Shown piece after piece: positions 59,581 through 64,000 of a stretch of 64,000 nt of DNA; the first letter of the stretch is position 1, and every line of letters begins with the position of its first letter. The stretch is from positions 59,085-123,084 of the forward strand of contig JBEIGE010000006.1 in NCBI GenBank assembly GCA_040382055.1. Direction: 5' to 3'. Below the pieces are notes generated by a model. That model had not been told where the DNA came from. It saw only the letters and a program-made list of their open reading frames with translations, and ran no database searches. The translations under genes were made by a program, and so were the position numbers. Source of the DNA: JBEIGE01 sp040382055 (GTDB lineage Bacteria > Pseudomonadota > Gammaproteobacteria > Burkholderiales > Burkholderiaceae_C).

Positions 59581-60635
59581 GGGTTTGGCACGTTCAGGCC
59601 AAGGGCCTCAATCCGCTCGACGTGAGCGAGCAGGGAGCGCTTGGCTATCGGCCAGATACGCGGTGGCACATCGTCGTAGGCGCACGCCACCCAGTCGTCC
59701 ATGGTTCCGTTCGGCTGTGCCTGAATGACGGCGAGCACCTTGGCCTCGCGCTTCAAGCGGTGCGCTATGAGGCGGCTGATTTGGTCGGCTGCTTCCCCCA
59801 ATACATAGCCGTGAGCAGGCAAGATGAATTCAATGCCATGGTCCTTGCAGGCCAAAGCTAGGGTGTCGAGCGAATCCAGATACGCAGTCATGTTGCCGTC
59901 CGGCGGGTCCACCACGGTGGTGCTGCCGTTCAGAATGTGGTCGCCCGAGAACAGCAGTCCGTCTTCTACAAGCACCAGGCACAGGTGGTTGGCTGCATGT
60001 CCCGGGGTGTGGATGACTTTGAGGCTGTGGGTTGTTTCGGGATTTTTTCCTTTAATAATAAGGGTTATCAGCTCCTTATTTTGTAGCAATCGATCAGGCT
60101 CAAAAAAACTGTTGGCACGTGCGGTGGTGGCTGAGGGCAGACCCAGAATGGGTGGTGCAGTTTGGCTGCGCACTCCGGACTCTGCAGCGCACAAGGCCTG
60201 TAAAGGCCGGGCCCCGGGTGAGTGGTCGGCATGTGAGTGGGTGCACACAATCATGCGAATATCCCCGCCTGCTGCGCGCCACAGTCGCTGCAAATGCTCC
60301 GGGTCAGCCGGCCCCGGGTCAATCACCACAAAGCCAGTGGCTGCATCGCCCACCAGGTAACTGTTGGTGCCCGGGCCGGTCATCAAGCCGGGATTTGGAG
60401 CGGTCAGCCGCATCACGTTTTTTAGCAATCGGACTGGATTCACAGACTGCCAGTCCAGTCTGTGCAGGTCGTCATCAGACCCGCAATCACTGCGAGGACC
60501 AACGAGAAGCAGCTCGCCATAGGCCGAGTCCGTGCTTATGAAAGTCTGTGGCTGCCCGCTTATCAAACCCATGGGCGCAGAGGGTGCTTCTAAGGGTTCG
60601 TTCTGGGGGATCAGGCGTTGATTTGCTCTTACCAT
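59577..60635 (-). CDS. MBL-fold metallo-hydrolase (LACTB2-like)
   Basis: A 352-aa metallo-beta-lactamase-fold protein. The zinc site is seen as CTHSHADHSPGARP, with further ligands at VIHTPGHAANHLCLVL, LLFSGDHILNGSTTVV and ILPAHGYVLGEA. It is similar to LACTB2 and bacterial homologues, which act on RNA or acyl substrates; the true substrate is unknown. The C terminus carries a winged-helix-like stretch (VACAYDDVPPRIWPIAKRSL). About 75 N-terminal residues precede the MBL domain. A locally AT-rich patch at 60046-60103 encodes DRLLQNKELITLIIKGKN. Confidence 0.85.
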   Translation of the reverse strand: MVRANQRLIPQNEPLEAPSAPMGLISGQPQTFISTDSAYGELLLVGPRSDCGSDDDLHRLDWQSVNPVRLLKNVMRLTAPNPGLMTGPGTNSYLVGDAATGFVVIDPGPADPEHLQRLWRAAGGDIRMIVCTHSHADHSPGARPLQALCAAESGVRSQTAPPILGLPSATTARANSFFEPDRLLQNKELITLIIKGKNPETTHSLKVIHTPGHAANHLCLVLVEDGLLFSGDHILNGSTTVVDPPDGNMTAYLDSLDTLALACKDHGIEFILPAHGYVLGEAADQISRLIAHRLKREAKVLAVIQAQPNGTMDDWVACAYDDVPPRIWPIAKRSLLAHVERIEALGLNVPNP

Positions 60636-60660
60636 TGGCCAATTACATCACGGAGCCTTC

Positions 60661-61671
60661 ATGAAACCACCGCGTTCAACAACTCTTACCTTCACGCTTG
60701 CTTTTACGCGGCCGTTTGTCTGTGCAGCCTTGGCTGGCGCAGCGCTGCTTACAGCCTTCGGCGTCAATGCCCAAGCATGGCCAGGCAAGCAGCCCATCAA
60801 ATTCATTGCAGTATTCCCCCCGGGAGGCTCGGTAGACCAGGTGGCGCGCATTCTGGCCCAACCTCTGCAGCAGCAACTCGGCCAGAGCATTGTTGTGGAG
60901 AATAAGGGCGGCGCCTCCGGCTCCATTGGTACCGCATTTGTGGCGGCTTCGCCAGCCGATGGTTACACGTTTGCGGTGGTGTTTGACACGCACGGCGTTA
61001 ATCCCAGCCTGATCCCCGGCATGCCTTTTGACACCCGCAAGGATCTCGCTCCCATTGCACTGGTGGGCACCTCGCCCATGGTACTTGCCACTTTTTCTGG
61101 CTCTGAATACAAAACCTTTTCTGATGTCGTGGCCGCAGCCAAGGCCAAAAAGAACGTCAGCTACGGTTCTATTGGTTCGGGCAGCCTAGGCCACTTGGCC
61201 ATGGCCCTGCTGGGTAAAAATGGCGGGCTGGATTGGCAGCATATTCCTTACCGGGGCGGTGGCCCCTTGATGACCGATGCCGTTGCCGGCCACGTTCCGC
61301 TATCTATAGGCTCGGTGTTTGTCACCAAGCCGCACATCGACAGCAAGCGCATGCGTCCGCTGGTGGTCACCTCTACCAAGCGCTCACCGGATTTGCCCGA
61401 CGTACCTACCGTTGCCGAGAGCGGCTACCCTGGCTTTGAGGCCCCTGCCTGGTGGGCTATTCTGGCACCTGCCAACACCCCCCCCGAGATTCTCAAGCGC
61501 ATGAACGAAGAAGTGAACAAAGCCTTGAAGAACCCCGAGATAGCCAAAAAGCTGGACGCTCAAGGTATTGATGTGATTGGCGGCACACCTGAGGCTGCCC
61601 GTATGTTTATTGACAAGCAGATAGACATCTGGGCCAGAGTGGTCAAAGACAACAACATCAAGCCGGATTGA
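60661..61671 (+). CDS. Bug-family tripartite tricarboxylate transporter substrate-binding protein
   Basis: Third Bug receptor of the window, 336 aa. A signal peptide (AFTRPFVCAALAGAALLTAF region, ending VNAQA) leads into WPGKQPIKFIAVFPPGGSVD, VVENKGGASGSIGTAFVAAS, PADGYTFAVVFDTHG and LAPANTPPEILKRM. The N-terminal leader is longer than usual. No membrane components are close by. The adjacent gene downstream on the same strand (30 bp) encodes a small secreted SGNH-like protein, possibly expressed with it. Confidence 0.9.
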   Translation: MKPPRSTTLTFTLAFTRPFVCAALAGAALLTAFGVNAQAWPGKQPIKFIAVFPPGGSVDQVARILAQPLQQQLGQSIVVENKGGASGSIGTAFVAASPADGYTFAVVFDTHGVNPSLIPGMPFDTRKDLAPIALVGTSPMVLATFSGSEYKTFSDVVAAAKAKKNVSYGSIGSGSLGHLAMALLGKNGGLDWQHIPYRGGGPLMTDAVAGHVPLSIGSVFVTKPHIDSKRMRPLVVTSTKRSPDLPDVPTVAESGYPGFEAPAWWAILAPANTPPEILKRMNEEVNKALKNPEIAKKLDAQGIDVIGGTPEAARMFIDKQIDIWARVVKDNNIKPD

Positions 61672-61701
61672 GAGCCACCCACACCCAAAAAAAGCCTATT
61701 T

Positions 61702-62520
61702 ATGAGTCTCTTAAATTCATTAGCCGTGTGCATCTGGGTGTTGTGCGGGTCATTCTCCCTGTGCGGCAGTGACGCACACGCCCAAACCAAGCCCCGAGTA
61801 TTGGATGCGGGCATTGCCAACCCTGCTTCGGCCATTTATATTGGCAACAGCTTTTTTTATTACAACAACAGCCTACACGGCCATGTGGGTCAGCTCATTG
61901 CCGAGGGGTTGCCAGGCTTTCGTCATCGCGCAAGCTCGGTCACCATCAGCGGCTCGGGTTTGGATTGGCATGATGTGGATTCGTATTTTCGGCCCAACGC
62001 CATTGGTGGTTATTCCTTCGGGCCTAACAACGTGGTTTCTTTCAACAAGCTCGACCGGCTGTTTGATGTTGCCATCATGATGGACTGCAGCCAGTGCCCG
62101 CTCCACCCCCAACTTAAAACCGTATTCAAAGACTTTGCGAAAAAACACAGCGATACGGTGCGCAAGCACGGCGCCAGGCCGGTTTTTTTCATGTCCTGGG
62201 CTTACCAGGATGCCCCCGAGATGACTGCGCAGCTTGCAGAGGCTTATACCGTGGCGGCCAATGAAAACAATGTATTTGTGATCCCGGCCGGGCTGGCCTT
62301 CGCACGTTCTATTTCGCTAAAGCCGGACCTTAACCTCTATGTGCCTGACAAGCGCCACCCCAGTCTTGCGGGGACTTACCTTGCCGCCGCGGTGACTTAT
62401 GCAGCTTTGTTTAAAAAGTCCCCCGTGGGTCTGCGGTACAACGCCGGCCTCTCAGCCGAGCTGGCCTTGCATTTGCAACAAGTTGCATGGGACACTATTC
62501 AGGATTATTACAAGCCCTGA
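61702..62520 (+). CDS. Secreted SGNH-hydrolase-like protein
   Basis: A 272-aa exported protein with a signal peptide (SLAVCIWVLCGSFSLCG, with cleavage near AHAQ). The mature part has the SGNH pattern: the nucleophile region AIYIGNSFFYYNNS (Ser50), a glycine/asparagine block around SGSGLDWHDVDSYFRPNAIG, and the late catalytic Asp-x-x-His in YVPDKRHPSLAGTYLA. It is probably an esterase-like hydrolase or a carbohydrate deacetylase. The substrate is unknown; it follows a Bug receptor gene. Confidence 0.75.
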   Translation: MSLLNSLAVCIWVLCGSFSLCGSDAHAQTKPRVLDAGIANPASAIYIGNSFFYYNNSLHGHVGQLIAEGLPGFRHRASSVTISGSGLDWHDVDSYFRPNAIGGYSFGPNNVVSFNKLDRLFDVAIMMDCSQCPLHPQLKTVFKDFAKKHSDTVRKHGARPVFFMSWAYQDAPEMTAQLAEAYTVAANENNVFVIPAGLAFARSISLKPDLNLYVPDKRHPSLAGTYLAAAVTYAALFKKSPVGLRYNAGLSAELALHLQQVAWDTIQDYYKP

Positions 62521-62596
62521 GCCGCATGTTCAAGGTCTTGAAGGGTCATGGCCCTATCAATCCTACCAGTTTCGCAGGTACGCTCCTGGTCAATTG

Positions 62597-63142
62597 TCAA
62601 TGTTCCGGAGCTACACCTAGTGCCACTAAAAATCGCGCCACCATGTTGTAAGTGGCGATTGCAGCTGTGATCTCCACAATTTGGGTGTTATCAAAGTGCT
62701 TTTGGATGTTGGCAAATACCTCATCCTCCACTTTGACGGTCAGTGTCATTTGCGCGGCGTATTGAATTACTATTTTTTCGATAGCATTTAGTTCAACGCT
62801 GCTAGGGGCTAAAAGCGGATTTGCCTTGACGTGATCTCCTAAGGCGTCTAATTGGGCCTGCGTTCCACCAGCAGCGAGAAAGTCCGGTGCGTGGTGTTTG
62901 TATTCGTAGTGTGCGCCGGTGAGTAGAGCTACGGTGCAAATACCCAGTTCACGCAGCCTACGACTGGTCGGCAATTCAGAGCGCACCGCCTTAAGATAGA
63001 CATTCCAGCCCTTTGCCAATGGTTCGCTCCAAAGCAAAGCCAGATCCAGGTTTATGAATTGGCCGCCGCGTCGCTCAAGGATGGCATCAACGAGTTCTTG
63101 AGGTTGGGGCTTTGCCTCAGGGGTCCAATGGGGTAGACGCAT
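62597..63142 (-). CDS. Carboxymuconolactone decarboxylase-family protein
   Basis: A 181-aa alpha-helical protein of the CMD/AhpD-like superfamily. Key stretches are RLRELGICTVALLTGAHYEY with the Glu/Tyr-x-x-His pattern (HYEYKHHAPDFLAAGGTQAQ) and the second helix EIVEITAAIATYNMVARFLVAL. Such proteins include decarboxylases and peroxidase-like enzymes; many are of unknown function. The ATG at 63142 has AAGGAAAC upstream, whereas the open frame from 63247 lacks support. It converges on the SGNH-like gene. Confidence 0.82.
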   Translation of the reverse strand: MRLPHWTPEAKPQPQELVDAILERRGGQFINLDLALLWSEPLAKGWNVYLKAVRSELPTSRRLRELGICTVALLTGAHYEYKHHAPDFLAAGGTQAQLDALGDHVKANPLLAPSSVELNAIEKIVIQYAAQMTLTVKVEDEVFANIQKHFDNTQIVEITAAIATYNMVARFLVALGVAPEH

Positions 63143-63519
63143 GGTGTTTCCTTTTGCTTTGGGATTTAAAAACATCATTAGACATCGTCGACGAGACGGT
63201 AGTGAAAAATGACGTAATCCTGAGAGTTGAAATGAAAAATCGAACACGGTTCACGCCATTAGTTTGGTTAGTGGATCACTAGCTATGCAGCTCTGGATGT
63301 GATGGCCTGTTGATACAACAGTTTAGGATTGCAAAGAGCATCGAGCGGTCATCACATTCGCAAAGTGCGAGTGCTGAGGTTTGGGGGAAATCCATAGCGA
63401 CGTTAACCTCACCGTTTATGGACTTGAAGAATAGTAAAACCATGTAACAACTCTGTAACATACGTAGAAATCCGCCTACGAAAAAAGACTAAGGCAGCCA
63501 AGATTGTTGGCGAAGTAAA
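63143..63519. other. Intergenic region without a recognised gene
   Basis: About 380 bp upstream of the CMD-family gene and of the rRNA promoters. It presumably holds the CMD gene promoter. A 60-codon minus-strand frame (63279-63461) has atypical composition and no ribosome-binding site, so I do not call it. Confidence 0.5.
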
Positions 63520-63539
63520 AAATCTTTCATAAAAGATTT
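63520..63539. promoter_or_regulatory. Palindrome overlapping the -35 of rrn P1
   Basis: AAATCTTT (63520-63527) and AAAGATTT (63532-63539) are perfect inverted arms around CATA. It is A/T-rich, directly upstream of and partly over the P1 -35, so it could be an UP-type element or a Fis-like or other regulator site. Confidence 0.4.
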
Positions 63540-63565
63540 GCGAGAACATTAAATGCTGCTATAGT
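63538..63565 (+). promoter_or_regulatory. rRNA operon promoter P1
   Basis: TTGCGA (63538-63543) and TATAGT (63560-63565) are separated by 16 bp. The next 14 bases (GGAGGGCTTCGCTG) recur downstream of P2. A/T-rich sequence lies upstream. A hairpin TTTGCAG-CTGCAAA (63607-63627) follows about 40 bp on. Confidence 0.75.
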
Positions 63566-63654
63566 GGAGGGCTTCGCTGCACGGAATGTAGAGTTCTGAA
63601 GCAAAGTTTGCAGGTTCACACTGCAAAGCTTTTCGAGTTTATTTTCAATAAACT

Positions 63655-63682
63655 TTGATAAAGATAAAAAACGTGTTAAAGT
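63655..63682 (+). promoter_or_regulatory. rRNA operon promoter P2
   Basis: TTGATA (63655-63660) and TAAAGT (63677-63682) are also separated by 16 bp. The following AGAGGGCTTCGCTG repeats the P1 initiation region 117 bp away, so P1 and P2 look like duplicates of one promoter unit. Confidence 0.75.
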
Positions 63683-63736
63683 AGAGGGCTTCGCTGATAA
63701 CAGCAAAGCAAGCGGGCAAAATAGATAATGCTCACA

Positions 63737-63750
63737 TGTTCATTAAAAAC
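63737..63750 (+). promoter_or_regulatory. rrn leader boxA-like antitermination site
   Basis: TGTTCATTAAAAAC resembles the NusB/NusE-binding boxA of rRNA leaders (E. coli TGCTCTTTAACA). It lies downstream of P2 in the leader, in the expected order before the 16S gene. Confidence 0.5.
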
Positions 63751-63764
63751 TTACAGCCGATAAG

Positions 63765-63830
63765 CGTGAGCGTTTGAAGGCGATTGCCAAGTTCTTCGGA
63801 ACTAAGTCTTATGACTTACAAACGCTCATG
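63765..63830 (+). ncRNA. Leader stem of the rRNA precursor
   Basis: CGTGAGCGTTTG (63765-63776) pairs with CAAACGCTCATG (63819-63830) over 12 bases including one G-U pair. It belongs to the transcribed rRNA leader. Further on, TTGCTC-GAAA-GAGCAA (63887-63902) makes a GNRA-loop hairpin just before the 16S start. Confidence 0.5.
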
Positions 63831-63914
63831 AAGTAAAAAAGATGTGATGTTCGTCAAAGAAAATCACGTCGATTCCAATTTATGAGTTGCTCGAAAGAGC
63901 AAAAAATTCAAGAT

Positions 63915-64000
63915 CGAACTATAGAGTTTGATCCTGGCTCAGATTGAACGCTGGCGGCATGCCTTACACATGCAAGTCGAACGGCAGCACGGGAGCAATC
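63915..64000 (+). rRNA. rrs: 16S ribosomal RNA (5' end, partial)
   Basis: The conserved 16S opening AGAGTTTGATCCTGGCTCAG starts at 63923, and GAACGCTGGCGGCATGCCTTACACATGCAAGTCGAACGG follows in broken form across 63947 onward. The exact first base is set near 63915 by analogy. The variable V1 start (GCAGCACGGGAGCAATC) looks like Comamonadaceae. The gene runs off the window edge. Confidence 0.97.

Noticed and set aside
62597..63142. AT-rich patch in the CMD-family gene (62768-62815) as an inserted repeat
   Set aside because: The encoded residues align with expected family sequence (a helix before the second half), so insertion is not supported.
63279..63461. 60-codon minus-strand frame upstream of the rRNA promoters
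   Set aside because: Short, no ribosome-binding site, no recognised family, and placed in a promoter-rich gap. Possible but unsupported.

Overview
The window reads as a betaproteobacterial chromosome segment, most likely from the Comamonadaceae (Rhodoferax/Polaromonas-like). This rests on three periplasmic Bug-type (tripartite tricarboxylate) receptors, the IscR/NhaR-rich regulator set, DUF1840 and DUF3025 proteins, an rnpB of bacterial class A form, and the first ~86 bases of a 16S rRNA gene at the right edge whose start looks like this family. The genus is inferred from memory of such sequences, not from a search.

Layout. 0-5.2 kb: end of an unknown gene, a Bug receptor, a signal-less substrate-binding-fold protein, htpG with a sigma-32-type promoter, and a two-domain sulfurtransferase. 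5.3-9.8 kb: a gluconate module (LacI-family GntR, gluconokinase, TRAP DctQMP) with two identical palindromic operators. 9.8-11.6 kb: a creatininase-family hydrolase coupled to an rRNA pseudouridine synthase. 11.7-18.3 kb: two quinoprotein (PQQ) sugar dehydrogenases, each followed by a c-type cytochrome, next to a TonB-dependent receptor that matches E. coli PqqU/YncD; I read this as a PQQ-scavenging and sugar-oxidation locus. 18.4-22.7 kb: a PaaK-like CoA ligase, another Bug receptor, DUF1840, acyl-CoA-binding protein, a TetR regulator and a phasin. 22.8-28.3 kb: rmlBDAC, manC and an H-NS-like gene (dTDP-rhamnose and GDP-mannose supply for surface polysaccharide). 28.7-31.4 kb: argB, slmA and a fumarylacetoacetase-family gene broken by one in-frame TGA. 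31.5-40.3 kb: a TetR-headed fatty acid beta-oxidation cluster with three thioesterases. 40.4-48.0 kb: an Atm1-type ABC exporter, a LysR regulator, aspA and the gltIJKL uptake system. 48.0-51.1 kb: a more AT-rich accessory stretch with a structured intergenic element, a PD-(D/E)XK nuclease-like protein, an unrecognised protein, and an overlapping ADP-ribosylglycohydrolase / HD-hydrolase pair. 51.2-64 kb: pyrC, DUF3025, htpX, an FAD oxidoreductase, cysK, rnpB, a cysteine-free IscR-like regulator, an NhaR-like regulator, a pseudouridine synthase with Glu in place of the catalytic Asp, an MBL-fold hydrolase, a third Bug receptor, an SGNH-like secreted protein, a carboxymuconolactone decarboxylase-family protein, and the tandem promoters and leader of an rRNA operon.

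How it fits together. The left half supports periplasmic sugar oxidation (PQQ dehydrogenases, cytochromes c) and uptake and phosphorylation of an aldonate (TRAP plus gluconokinase); linking the two blocks is an inference. The middle supports fatty-acid and aspartate/glutamate catabolism. No mobile element, CRISPR array or tRNA was recognised. Starts were chosen by family alignment and ribosome-binding sites; where the longest open frame begins earlier this is stated.
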